Origin: Nitrosospira multiformis
GTDB taxonomy: Bacteria; Pseudomonadota; Gammaproteobacteria; Burkholderiales; Nitrosomonadaceae
Direction: 5' to 3'
Length of the DNA: 64,000 nucleotides
Assembly: GCF_900111585.1 (NCBI RefSeq)
Contig: NZ_FOHI01000010.1
Coordinates: 30,670 to 94,669, forward strand
Shown: piece by piece, positions 7,565 through 16,600 of the stretch
Layout: every line of letters begins with the position of its first letter
Numbering within the stretch: position 1 is the first letter of the stretch
Made by a program: the position numbers and the translations under genes
The notes under the pieces: model-generated
The model's database searches: none
Told to the model about the DNA's origin: nothing
What the model saw: the letters and a program-made list of their open reading frames with translations, nothing else

Positions 7565-8095
7565 ATGTGTGACCCAATCTCTATCGGGGTAGCTTCCCTG
7601 GCAATCGGTACAGCCTCTGCCGGTATGGGCTTTATGCAGCAAAGCTCTCAAGCCAAGATGCAGCGCAAGGCCGTACAGGAAGACTACACTCAGCAAATGC
7701 AAGCCCTCAATCTCCAGTATGACCAGACCAACAAACAGGCCATTGATGAAATGTCTGCACGTGCCAGAGAAGCCATGATCGAATCAGCAAGGCTTCGGGC
7801 ATTCTCGGGGGAATCTGGTCTTGCTGGTATCAGTAATGAGCGGATAAAGAACGAGAGTGCCTTCAATCTCGGGACCGATATTTCATCTATTGAATCCAAT
7901 CGGCAAGCCTCATTACGGCAACTGCATCAAGAAGGCAAGGGGGTCCGAGCGCAAACTACCTCAAAGATTAATGAGGTTGTGAAGAACCGTCCTAGCCTAA
8001 TCGGTACTGGGCTACAGATAGCTGGTGTTGCTGCGAACACAGCATCCAACTATCAAGCAGCTAAAGCCAAACTTCCTGCCCACGTAAGAGGGTAA
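7565..8095 (+). CDS. Internal virion protein-like (T7 gp14-type), orphan
   Basis: A 176-residue protein. It opens with MCDPISIGVASLAIGTASAG, the hydrophobic Gly/Ala-rich start seen in internal core proteins of T7-like podoviruses, then a long Gln/Ala/Arg-rich helical region (about 25-130) with coiled-coil character, then a second small-residue segment (IGTGLQIAGVAANTAS). In T7-like phages such proteins are ejected with the genome. No capsid, portal, tail or polymerase gene is present in the visible part of the element, so this is an isolated structural gene. The assignment is by pattern only. Confidence 0.5.
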   Translation: MCDPISIGVASLAIGTASAGMGFMQQSSQAKMQRKAVQEDYTQQMQALNLQYDQTNKQAIDEMSARAREAMIESARLRAFSGESGLAGISNERIKNESAFNLGTDISSIESNRQASLRQLHQEGKGVRAQTTSKINEVVKNRPSLIGTGLQIAGVAANTASNYQAAKAKLPAHVRG

Positions 8096-8447
8096 CAGTT
8101 CGCACACTAGCTGGCCCCTGATTAGTCTTCCTGGCATCCAAGACCGTACCAGGAATTATGCTTTCTTGTTATGGATATTCTGTGGTACCCTTGTGGTACT
8201 TTCTTTAATTCCCCATCACAAGAGCTAATACTGGTGCGGTTCTAGGACGATAGTAAGAGTGCCCTGTTCCTGGTCGGGGAGCCAGATAACTCAAAGAGTT
8301 ATGGCGATAAAAAGAAAACTAGCGAAACTCTAAGAATCAATGTAAGTGCAGGTGTAAGTGCCTAAGCACTACTGTAAGAGGCAGAAATGCCCGCATCGCG
8401 CTCCCAACGCGGGCGCAAGAATCAACGCGCTCCTGATAACTCTCTGC
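8096..8447. other. Intergenic stretch at probable right edge of the element
   Basis: No gene is supported. It contains TAACTC/GAGTTA (8287-8301), two GTAAGTGC repeats (8342-8349 and 8354-8361), AGTGC/GCACT (8357-8370) and GCCCGC/GCGGGC (8389-8414). Base composition changes to GC-richer sequence near 8380, so the right attachment site may lie here; without the left end it cannot be matched. Confidence 0.3.
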
Positions 8448-8699
8448 CTACCGTATCACTTCCGCCGCCTTCCATAGCGGCCGTCCTCTACCGCCGGTTG
8501 CCGAGGGTAAACGTATTGCTTTTGGAAAGCTCGGAAGACATACAACCCTACCCATTACCGTACCTCGGTCTCGTCTGAGAGAGACGGCGATATCATCCGT
8601 ATTCCATAGAGCGATTTTGGCAAGGGCAGGTGGGCTCAGCTTCTGCTCAATCCGTTCCAGTATCTGGAAAAGCCTTTCCTCATTTGAAATGGTTTGCAT
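8448..8699 (-). CDS. Small DNA-binding protein, paralogue 1 of 3
   Basis: About 83 residues from the ATG at 8699, chosen because AGAGGATT precedes it on the minus strand. The N-terminus (EERLFQILERIEQKL) is a short amphipathic helix; the rest (LWNTDDIAVSLRRDRGTVM, then RLPSATGGRGRPLWKAAEV) is a MerR/excisionase-like HTH module shared with the next two genes. It ends at VIR, about 20 residues before its neighbour does. Its start lies 17 bp from the end of the next minus-strand gene, so the two form one operon. Confidence 0.6.
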   Translation of the reverse strand: MQTISNEERLFQILERIEQKLSPPALAKIALWNTDDIAVSLRRDRGTVMGRVVCLPSFPKAIRLPSATGGRGRPLWKAAEVIR

Positions 8700-8715
8700 A
8701 GCGTAATCCTCTTTC

Positions 8716-9048
8716 TCATGGTGTCGAGAGATACGATACGCTATGCCTAATTTCAATGAATATCAGTGCGTCCGCCCACTCCATTACTTCTTTGGCTTTC
8801 CATAGCAGTTGATCCTTTCCGCCAGTTGCGGAGGGCAGCTGTATTGAGTTCGGGAAGTCAGCTCGACGTAAGATTTCTTTCATTACCGTACGGGGATCCC
8901 GTTTCAGGTACGTTGCTATCTCGTTACCAGACCAGAGTCCAATATCAGAAGGCACCTTTGCATCCAGTTTGCGGGCGATGCTTTCCAGGATCATGAATAA
9001 CATCATGTTGTCTGGAATCAGATTTGTAACATTCGTATGGACTGCCAT
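8716..9048 (-). CDS. Small DNA-binding protein, paralogue 2 of 3
   Basis: 110 residues, starting MAVHTNVTNLIPDNMMLFM, followed by a short helix and the shared module LWSGNEIATYLKRDPRTVMK with QLPSATGGKDQLLWKAKEV. It has an 18-residue tail (after EWADA) absent from paralogue 1. First gene of the minus-strand pair, with a perfect 18-bp palindrome 40 bp upstream. The module resembles DNA-binding domains of phage excisionase/AlpA-like regulators; exact family uncertain. Confidence 0.6.
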   Translation of the reverse strand: MAVHTNVTNLIPDNMMLFMILESIARKLDAKVPSDIGLWSGNEIATYLKRDPRTVMKEILRRADFPNSIQLPSATGGKDQLLWKAKEVMEWADALIFIEIRHSVSYLSTP

Positions 9049-9087
9049 TTTCTTTCCTCTTTTGACGTAAAAATACAGTCGAATATT

Positions 9088-9105
9088 AGCTGCCGATCGG
9101 CAGCT
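9088..9105. promoter_or_regulatory. Perfect 18-bp palindrome, operator candidate
   Basis: AGCTGCCGATCGGCAGCT is self-complementary over its full length and lies between the divergent genes at 9048 (minus) and 9247 (plus), nearer the minus-strand gene. A good candidate operator for one of the paralogous DNA-binding proteins. Confidence 0.5.
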
Positions 9106-9202
9106 TTCAATTACTGAGGAATGCCTGATTTCTCAAGTTTTCCCCATTTCATTTTTAGAGTGTTACCATTTGTATACTCATACAACAATAAAATGAGCAT
9201 AT

Positions 9203-9234
9203 GGGTACATAATGTATCCATTTGGATACATTAT
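9203..9234. promoter_or_regulatory. Triple half-site operator upstream of the HTH fusion gene
   Basis: A perfect inverted repeat, ATAATGTATCC (9209-9219) and GGATACATTAT (9224-9234) with a 4-bp spacer, is overlapped by a third half-site, GGGTACAT (9203-9210). The block ends 12 bp before the ATG at 9247 and would cover the promoter or ribosome-binding site, so autorepression is likely. Confidence 0.55.
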
Positions 9235-9246
9235 CAAGGGAAAAAC

Positions 9247-9690
9247 ATGAATACTATCGCCTCTCGACTGCGCGAAGAACGCGAACGTCTGAAAATGACA
9301 CAGGAAGCATTTGCCGCGGCGTGCGGAGTGAGCCGCATCGCTCAGGTACGCTACGAAACTAACATCCGGTCGCCTGATGCGAATTATCTAGCTGCAGCTG
9401 CGGAAATAGGCGTAGACGTTGCCTATGTAATTCGCGGGAATGAAACCGGCGATGGAGGTAATGCGCAACTGCGGCCGATTACGACATTACCCCTTGAAAT
9501 CGATCTATGGTCAGAGGATGAGATCGCAGCCTATCTCAAGCGGGACCGGCGTACCGTAATGGAATCCATCACCTGTCACCCGGATTTTCCGGAGACAATA
9601 CGGCTGCCCTCAGCAACCGGCGGTCACGGGCAGCCCCTATGGAAAGCCCGTGAAGTAGTGAAATGGGCGGAAAGCTACCAGGGTCGGTAA
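9247..9690 (+). CDS. Cro/CI-type regulator fused to the paralogous DNA-binding module
   Basis: About 147 residues from ATG 9247, preceded by AAGGG; a longer frame from 9121 would swallow the operator block and is unlikely. Residues 1-70 are an XRE helix-turn-helix (ASRLREERERLKMTQEAFAA, then VSRIAQVRYETNIRSP). Residues about 85-147 repeat the module of the two divergent genes (LWSEDEIAAYLKRDRRTVME, RLPSATGGHGQPLWKAREV). The same module thus occurs alone twice and fused once within 1.3 kb. Probably the autoregulated master regulator of this small locus. Confidence 0.7.
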   Translation: MNTIASRLREERERLKMTQEAFAAACGVSRIAQVRYETNIRSPDANYLAAAAEIGVDVAYVIRGNETGDGGNAQLRPITTLPLEIDLWSEDEIAAYLKRDRRTVMESITCHPDFPETIRLPSATGGHGQPLWKAREVVKWAESYQGR

Positions 9691-9849
9691 TAGCTTACTG
9701 CCTGGCTTTCCTCGTCCCCGCTCCCCGCGCCAAATCCGCTGCGTTCTCAGGATCGGCCTTGCCCTCTGACACATCAGACAGATAGCCAAGTGTCCTTACC
9801 AGCGGTGCAGGAGGAGCAATCAGCTGTGAAATGCTTATGATATGGCAAC

Positions 9850-9880
9850 AAGAAATAAAAAAGCCCGGCGGAGGCCGGGC
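9850..9880 (-). terminator. Rho-independent terminator on the minus strand
   Basis: GCCCGGC (9863-9869) and GCCGGGC (9874-9880) with a 4-base loop, and on the minus strand a six-T run (9857-9862). No convincing minus-strand gene ends here; a 67-codon frame reads through it. A short untranslated RNA starting near 9950-10000 is possible. Confidence 0.65.
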
Positions 9881-9962
9881 CAGGAGTGAGTTTGCCACAA
9901 TCGCTTTCCTGTTTTGGGAGGAGAAGCGAGTAGGTAGATTAACAATATAAGGAAAGCTCTAC

Positions 9963-10009
9963 CGTTAAATACTTAACGTATAAGAATAGAAACTTCCCGA
10001 ATTCGGGAA
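9963..10009. promoter_or_regulatory. Two palindromic sites between terminators
   Basis: CGTTAA/TTAACG with a 4-bp spacer (9963-9978) and the perfect 16-mer TTCCCGAATTCGGGAA (9994-10009). They lie between the minus-strand terminator at 9850 and the bidirectional terminator at 10021. Function unknown; operators or an attachment core are possible. Confidence 0.35.
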
Positions 10010-10020
10010 TTTCATGCGAC

Positions 10021-10046
10021 AAAAAACCCGCCGAAGCGGGTTTTTT
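10021..10046. terminator. Bidirectional Rho-independent terminator
   Basis: AAAAAACCCGC, CGAA loop, then GCGGG followed by six Ts. The A-run and T-run make it symmetrical. It would stop the minus-strand gene at 10088-10336. Confidence 0.85.
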
Positions 10047-10087
10047 GTGGTGATGCAAGTTATCAACTCCTCAAATGAGATTCAAAT

Positions 10088-10336
10088 CTATTTGTGTCCC
10101 ACCAAGTTGTGAAGCACGTCTGACACGTACTTCAAACCATTGAAAGCATAACTTGGATTCTCGAGGAGAATGCATGCCTCAGTAGCCTTTAGCACTTCTT
10201 TTTCGAATGCGTTTAACAACGATTGTTGGACGTGTAATGGTTGAGTTCTTGCAAGACAAGCAAGGAATGCACAAACAGCCAGAGTCTGGCCCTCGAGTTG
10301 GTCTAATCTCTTACGTGTATCTTCCAATGTGTTCAT
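10088..10336 (-). CDS. Hypothetical protein (82 aa), helical
   Basis: 82 residues from the ATG at 10336, chosen because AGAGGGAT lies four bases before it; the longer frame to 10372 lacks this. The sequence starts MNTLEDTRKRLDQLEGQTLA and appears mostly helical, with Cys- and Leu-rich segments (CAFLACLART) but no clear membrane helix. A strong terminator follows. No family recognised; context suggests mobile-element cargo. Confidence 0.5.
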   Translation of the reverse strand: MNTLEDTRKRLDQLEGQTLAVCAFLACLARTQPLHVQQSLLNAFEKEVLKATEACILLENPSYAFNGLKYVSDVLHNLVGHK

Positions 10337-10410
10337 AAATATCCCTCTTGTTATGGTTGATGGGGAAATCAAATCTTAACATGAAGGATTCTTTTTTATT
10401 CCCTCCATCA

Positions 10411-10686
10411 TTAGCTGTTCCTTGAGTCTTGAGCAGTTGCGTGTCGTTGATCTGTTTCTGCGAAGCTTGGTGAAGGCGCTCTGCTTCTCTTCTTGATTAC
10501 GGCACGATAGCGTATCTGAGCAATATCTTCGTCGTGTTTGCTGGTCGCCTGCGTCTTTTTGTGAAAGCAGTGCAGAACATATATCGCTTCCTCAAATTTG
10601 GCGATACACCGCCCGCAGGCTCCATGTTCCTGAAATAGCCACGACGGATACGCATAAATGTTTCTCCACTTTCCCGTTTCCAGTTC
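10411..10686 (-). pseudogene. Remnant of a HigB/RelE-type toxin (phage Gp49-like)
   Basis: On the minus strand a frame without a start codon encodes, near its end, IAKFEEAIYVLHCFHKKTQA followed by TSKHDEDIAQIRYRAVIKKR. This matches the conserved C-terminal half of the phage-derived Gp49/HigB-like toxin family (the KFxEAIYVLHxFxKKTQ core). The N-terminal half (before about base 10600) does not resemble the family and is closed by a TGA at 10687-10689. No XRE antitoxin follows. I read this as a decayed toxin-antitoxin locus. Confidence 0.6.
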
Positions 10687-11045
10687 TCATAACCCCCAAG
10701 AAAAACTCCGGCGCGCCTCGCGTGGGTGAGCAGATTTCAAGCGGCAGCAGAGTGCCTACTAAAGTTGGGGAGTCACATCGTCATCTTCGCCCAGCAAAAG
10801 TCTCATAGAAAATACACTCGTTGAAGAACATTTGATTATCATATGACATACTAGGCTGTGCTCTTTCAGTTGTACCTGATCCTCCCCAGATGGGCGTTAT
10901 TCCATCGGTACCAGAGGCTGTCACGTATCATCTCGTAGGAGTTTTGAACATGCTTGAAGGCGTACGAAAGGCATTTTCGTAGTACAAGAATTATCCGGAC
11001 CGAAAGACCGTCACCTTGCTTAGGTAATACTCAGCGGTTAAAGAT
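10687..11045. other. Intergenic stretch upstream of the efflux operon
   Basis: 359 bp without a supported gene. It must carry the promoter of the metal-efflux operon; no confident -35/-10 pair or MerR-type operator could be fixed by eye. Confidence 0.3.
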
Positions 11046-12500
11046 ATGTCTCCCGGAGTACAAGTTGATTGTGAGCGAGTTGATGTGCTTAATCTTCTGA
11101 GCAATGTGTTGCCTGTAGTACGAATTGTTCTGGGGATCATGCTGTTTTCGAGTATATCGGCAATGCTTCACGCAGCTTCTTTCACGGTTCAGCCAGAATC
11201 TGCAAAAGAGGGATTTTCCATCACCGAACAACAGGCGATCGCACTGTTCTATCAGAGAAACCTTCACCTGATTGCAGCAAGTCTCAATATCGACAATGCC
11301 GAGGCTCAGGAAATCATCGCTGGAGCCATTCCCAACCCTGTTTTCAGCTTTACTCTTCAGGAATTAACCCCGAAGGCATTTGCACGAGAGAGCCGTCATT
11401 TGGCGGTACCTGCACAGGTACCCCAAATTCAGCAGCTCATAGAAACCGCCGGTAAACGCCGCTTACGGATAGAAAGCAGTGAACTTGCTACTGAGGCAGT
11501 AAATTTTGATGTGCAAGATGTTGCACGCCTGCTCACCAATGCTGTCCGGCATAACTTCTACAATCTTTTACTAGCTCAGAAGACAGTTAGCGTCGCAAAC
11601 AATAATCTGGAACATTATCTGGAACTCGTCAGGGTCAATGAAATAAGACTCAAAGCAGGCGATATCCCGCCAATGGAGGTCGTTCGTATTGAAGTTGAAA
11701 GCATAAAAGCACAAGCGGACCGAGATAGAGCTCAGGCCGAATTGAATCAGGCTCAGGCGGATCTTTTACTGCTATTGGGCTGGCCAGAAGACAGTCCCGA
11801 AATCAGTGCAGTTGAGGCATGGCCCGAAGCAATTCCGGAAATTGCAATGATTGGGCAGGAGGAATTGGTTAGAGGCGCGCTGGACCGTCGCCCTGATATG
11901 CGCGCCGCGAGAGTACGTATCGCTCAAGCCAGAAAAATGCTTACCCTGGCGCAGCGACAAATCATTCCAGATGTAACCATAAGCGCCTTTTATGCGCGCG
12001 ATCAGGGCAATCAATTCGCGAATACGGGAGGGGTTGGAATCAGCGTTCCCATCCCCCTGTTTTATCAGCAAAAGGGTGAGATTTCCCAAGCTCGTGTGGG
12101 ATTGAATTCATCCGAGCTGGCATTGAGGCAGATCGAGCAAAGCGTGCGGACAGAGGTAATGAAAGCCGCTGCAGCCTGGCGAAGTGCGGATACCATTGCC
12201 CGTCGCTTCGAAGCATCGGTAACGGGCAAAGTCGAAGTCTTACGCAAATCGCAGGAAACCGCTTACCGGAAAGGTGCTGTAGGCGTGCTGGAGTTGATTG
12301 ACAGTCAGCGCAGCTATCGGGCGATCATGCTGGATTATTACACCGCGCTGGCCAACCGCAGCAAGGCCTGGGCAGATTTATTGATGGCGTACGGGGAGGA
12401 AGTAAAGGAAGTAAGGAACTCTCCTCGCTACTTGACGGACCAGTTTGCCCAGTTCCCCGAAGATCGTCCAGAATTCAGACAGGCGCCTGGGAATCAATAA
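11046..12500 (+). CDS. czcC: Outer-membrane channel of heavy-metal RND efflux (CzcC/CusC-like)
   Basis: 484 residues, TolC/OEP family. A signal sequence lies at about residues 24-48 (VLPVVRIVLGIMLFSSISAM ending near LHAAS), so translation may start later than the first ATG. Two OEP repeats follow, including PQIQQLIETAGKRRLRIESS, the hallmark opening of CzcC-type proteins, and the second-repeat DRRPDMRAARVRIAQARKM. It forms the trimeric outer-membrane exit duct for the pump encoded by the next two genes; only 3 bp separate it from the adaptor gene. Metal specificity (Co/Zn/Cd versus Cu/Ag) is not decided by this protein. Confidence 0.85.
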   Translation: MSPGVQVDCERVDVLNLLSNVLPVVRIVLGIMLFSSISAMLHAASFTVQPESAKEGFSITEQQAIALFYQRNLHLIAASLNIDNAEAQEIIAGAIPNPVFSFTLQELTPKAFARESRHLAVPAQVPQIQQLIETAGKRRLRIESSELATEAVNFDVQDVARLLTNAVRHNFYNLLLAQKTVSVANNNLEHYLELVRVNEIRLKAGDIPPMEVVRIEVESIKAQADRDRAQAELNQAQADLLLLLGWPEDSPEISAVEAWPEAIPEIAMIGQEELVRGALDRRPDMRAARVRIAQARKMLTLAQRQIIPDVTISAFYARDQGNQFANTGGVGISVPIPLFYQQKGEISQARVGLNSSELALRQIEQSVRTEVMKAAAAWRSADTIARRFEASVTGKVEVLRKSQETAYRKGAVGVLELIDSQRSYRAIMLDYYTALANRSKAWADLLMAYGEEVKEVRNSPRYLTDQFAQFPEDRPEFRQAPGNQ

Positions 12501-12503
12501 ATC

Positions 12504-13649
12504 ATGATCGTGCAGTCGCTACCCGTAGCCGCCCTGGCGGGCTTATTAGTACTGGGTTGCCAATCTCAAGACTCCGATGCGTTCAAGCAGGATATTGCGC
12601 ACAGGGGGGATGAAATCATATTCAGTCCCGATTCGCCCAAACTCCAACATATCAGGGAAGAAAAGGTTGAATTGACTCTACGGCCGTTGATGGATCCCAT
12701 TCCCGGTAAAGTGACTTACGACGAAACGCGCACTGCGCGTGTTACTTCCCCGATTGCCGGGCGAGTGGTGGGCTCTATCGTTCCGCTGGGCGAACAGGTT
12801 CGCTCAGGCACTCCGCTGGTCGAATTGGATAGTCCGGAATTGGGACAGGCGCGTTCGGATCATGCCAACGCGGTTTCCGATCTGAATCTTGCCAACCAGA
12901 CTTTTCACCGAATAGAGGAGTTGTATGGTGACGGTATTGCGCCGCGCAAGGATCGGGAGCAAGCGGAAGACAATCTCAGTCGAGCTCGCAGCGAAGCCGA
13001 GCGAACCCGGTTGAAACTGGCTAATCTGCGGGTGCACGCCCAGAAAATGGACAATCGCTTTGTTCTGCAGTCGCCCATTTCCGGAACAGTTACAGAACGT
13101 GAGATCAATCCCGGCATGGAGGTCAGGCCAGATGTGGCAACACCGCTGTTCGTGATTTCCGACTTGGACCAGCTTTGGGTGCAGGCCGATGTTTTCGAGA
13201 AGGATATTGGGCTGATTCAGGCAGGCAAAAGTGTGCGAGTACGTGTCCCGGCTTACCCCGGTGAAAGCTTCACGGCCACCATAAGCTATATCAGCCAGAT
13301 CGTCGACGAAACCACGCGCACGGTGAAGGTTCGTTGCACTCTACCCAATGCGGACGGGCGGCTGCTGCCTTCAATGTATGCCGCGGTCGAGGTGTTGAGC
13401 GACCCGGACGATCTGGTGATAGCAATTCCCCTCTCCGCGCTGGTAACCGGAAAAACCTCTGACTGGGTATATGTGAACATGGGCAATCACCACTACCAGA
13501 AACGCCCGGTCAAGGTGGGCCCTCGCCTGAAGGATCGGGTCGTCATTCATGAGGGCCTGAACCCGGGTGAACATGTCGTGATTGAAGGTGCGCTGTTGCT
13601 GCGCGCCGAGCAAGGCAGCGCCCTACAAAAAAGGCAAGACAAGCGGTGA
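12504..13649 (+). CDS. czcB: Periplasmic adaptor (membrane fusion protein) of metal efflux, lipoprotein
   Basis: 381 residues with a lipobox (GLLVLGC, Cys19), so probably anchored by lipid in the inner membrane. The lipoyl/barrel-sandwich halves are visible (TSPIAGRVVGSIVPLGEQVR and LQSPISGTVTEREINPGMEV) around an alpha-hairpin (about 115-175), followed by beta-barrel and C-terminal domains. It lacks the His-rich N-terminal metal-binding stretch of classical CzcB. It bridges the RND pump and the outer-membrane channel. The stop overlaps the GTG start of the pump gene. Confidence 0.87.
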   Translation: MIVQSLPVAALAGLLVLGCQSQDSDAFKQDIAHRGDEIIFSPDSPKLQHIREEKVELTLRPLMDPIPGKVTYDETRTARVTSPIAGRVVGSIVPLGEQVRSGTPLVELDSPELGQARSDHANAVSDLNLANQTFHRIEELYGDGIAPRKDREQAEDNLSRARSEAERTRLKLANLRVHAQKMDNRFVLQSPISGTVTEREINPGMEVRPDVATPLFVISDLDQLWVQADVFEKDIGLIQAGKSVRVRVPAYPGESFTATISYISQIVDETTRTVKVRCTLPNADGRLLPSMYAAVEVLSDPDDLVIAIPLSALVTGKTSDWVYVNMGNHHYQKRPVKVGPRLKDRVVIHEGLNPGEHVVIEGALLLRAEQGSALQKRQDKR

Positions 13650-16600
13650 TTGGCAAGCTCATCGCTTTTTGCCTGCAGCAGCGGCTGTTAATCATCAGCA
13701 CGTCGATAGTGCTGGCGGTGATAGGCGTTCTCTCATTCGAGCATCTCCCTGTTCAGGCTTTTCCCGATGTGCAGAATGTGTTTGTCCAGGTTGTAACCCA
13801 ATATCCCGGCCAAGCTCCCGAGGAGGTGGAAAAGCTCATCAGCCTGCCGATAGAAAAGGAAATGAACGGGTTGCCGCATATGATCAACATGCGGTCCATA
13901 TCCATCTTTGGCCTATCGGTGGTAACGCTCACCTTCGATGATGACGCCGAAGACTACTTTTCCCGCCAGCAGGTACTGGAGCGGCTTAAAGCAGTCAGCC
14001 TGCCTGCAGGCGTAAAGCCCACTTTAGGCCCATTGACAACGGGCATCGGCGAAATCTACCGCTACCGGATAGAGGCAGCCAGGATGCCACTGGTAGAGCA
14101 ACGGGCTTTACAGGACTGGCTGATCGAGCCCACGCTCCGCTCGGTCCAGGGGGTGGCGGACGTCGTCGCGTTTGGAGGAGGAATCAAGCAATACCAGGTC
14201 CAGGTTGATTCCGGCAAGCTCAGGAATTATAACCTGACGCTATCGGACGTATACGAGGCTATATCCTCCAACAATGCGAATACTGGCGGTGGCTATATCG
14301 AGCACGGCAGCGAAGCAATGATTGTGCGGGGAACCGGTTTATTAAAATCGATAGATGAGATTGAAAATATCGTCATTGTCACCCGTGAAGGTATTCCTGT
14401 CTTTGTGAAGAATGTCGCCGCGGTCGCTATTGGGCCGCAGCCACGCACCGGCATAGTGAGCTTCAACGAGTTCGACGACGTGGTGCAAGGCATCGTGTTG
14501 CTGATCAAAGGCAAGAATGCAACTGTTGTATTGAACGGAGTAAAGGAAAAGATCGAATATCTCAACAATTATGGGCTGCCTCCCGGGGTGAGGATAATTC
14601 CCATTTATGACCGCACTGATCTGATCCGGCATACCGTCAATACGGTCGGGCACAACATGATAGAGGGAATAGTGCTCATCCTTCTCGTGCTGATCATCTT
14701 TCTTCGCCGATTCTGGGCGTCTCTGGTAGTCATCACGGTCGTGCCGCTTTCGCTGCTGGTTGCATTCATACTGATCGACATGATGCATGTCTCCGCGAAC
14801 CTCATTTCCTTGGGAGCGGTGGACTTCGGCATCATTGTGGATAGCGCCGTAGTCCTGGTCGAAGCCATTATGGTCAAGGTGAGCCTGGACATGCATCAGG
14901 AAGCAAGCAAGGCGCACATGCGCCAGTCCATGCTGATAACGACGGCGGAGATGGCTCGTCCCATCCTTTTCTCGAAGGCTATTCTTATCATCGCCTTCAT
15001 ACCCATCTTTACCTTCCAGCAGGTGGAGGAGAAAATTTTTTCTCCCATGGCGTTCACGCTGACCTTTGCGCTTCTCGGTTCACTGATCATCAGCATGACG
15101 CTGGTCCCCGTACTGCTGAGCTATTTGCTCGGGCCGCATCTCGTGGAGTTACCCAATCCGCTCATCCAGAAAATGGAAGAGTGGTATCTGCGCATCCTGC
15201 AAGCAGCGCTTCGCCATCCCTACAAGCTGTTTTCCAGCGCGGGTATCATGCTGGCCCTCTCCCTGGCTACATGGCCACTGATAGGCACCGAATTCATGCC
15301 TAAACTGGATGAGGGGAATGTCTGGCTGACCATCACTTTGCCAACATCAGTGTCATTGAACAAAGCGAAAGAATTGGAAAGGGATATACGCGCTCGCCTC
15401 TCCGAGCTCCCGGAGGTGAAATCCATCGTCACGCAATTGGGCCGTCCCGAGGACGGAACCGATCCCAAGGGCTTCAACAATCTTGAAATTCTGATTGATC
15501 TCAAACCCAGGGAAACCTGGCGCTATCGCAACAAGGATGAGCTGATAGCCGTCATGGAGAAAAAACTGGCAGCATTTCCGGGACTGCAGCTTAATTTTTC
15601 CCAGATCATCCAGGATAACGTGGAAGAGGCGATTTCCGGCGTAAAAGGCGAGATCTCCATCAAGATATTCGGAAGCAATCTCGACATACTTCAGGAAAAA
15701 GCGGATCAGGTTACTGGCATCCTCCGCTCCATCGAAGGGGCCACAGATGTGGCGGCGGAGCAGCAGTCCGGATTGACTCAGCTGGTCATTTCGATCGACA
15801 GGGAAAAGATTGCGCGTTACGGCATGAATATCACGCAAGTGGAAGATGTAATCGCCATGGCCGTGGGCGGCCTACCCGCCACGCAGATGCTTGAGGGTGA
15901 GCGCCGCTTCGACGTTACAGTCCGGCTGGACAAATCGGCGCGTGAATCGGTGAGCACAATCGAGGACATCACCGTTCTATCCTCGAATGGCAGTCGCATT
16001 CCACTGGCCGAGCTGGCAGATATCAAAATAAATCAGGGGGCAGCCAGAATCACGCGCGAGAACAACATGCGCCGCATTGCCATCAAGTGCAATCTGATCG
16101 GCCGTGATCTGGGAAGCTTTGTTGCCGAAGCGCAACAGGAAATTGCCCGCCAGGTGGTGCTCGAGCCGAGCTATCGCATGGTCTGGAGTGGCCAGTTCGA
16201 AAATCAGCAACGTGCAATGAAGCGGCTTTCCATCATCGTTCCGGTAAGCTTTGCCCTGATTTTTGTACTGCTGTTCTGGACTTTCCGTTCGGTCAGAAAT
16301 GCTTCGTTGATTGTACTCAATGTCCCGTTTTCGCTGATCGGGGGTTTGATCGCCCTGTTGCTCACCGGCATTCACCTGAGCGTTTCCGCAGCGGTCGGGT
16401 TTATCGCTCTGTTCGGTATTGCCGTACAGAATGGCGTCATTCTGCTCTCACAGATCAACTCGCTCAGGCGCGAAGGAGTTCCGATAGCTGAAGCGGTTGT
16501 TCAAGGTTCCGTCAGACGGCTCCGACCAGTCGTAATGACTGCTCTCATGGCAATGCTCGGTCTCTTGCCCGCTGCGTTGTCCACCAGTGTCGGCTCGGAA

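Noticed and set aside
9695..9898. 67-codon minus-strand frame
   Set aside because: It runs through a strong Rho-independent terminator (9850-9880), starts at a GTG without a ribosome-binding site and has Pro-rich, unprotein-like composition.
14293..14917. Long minus-strand frames inside the RND pump gene
   Set aside because: Shadows of the strongly coding plus strand, without start signals or motifs.
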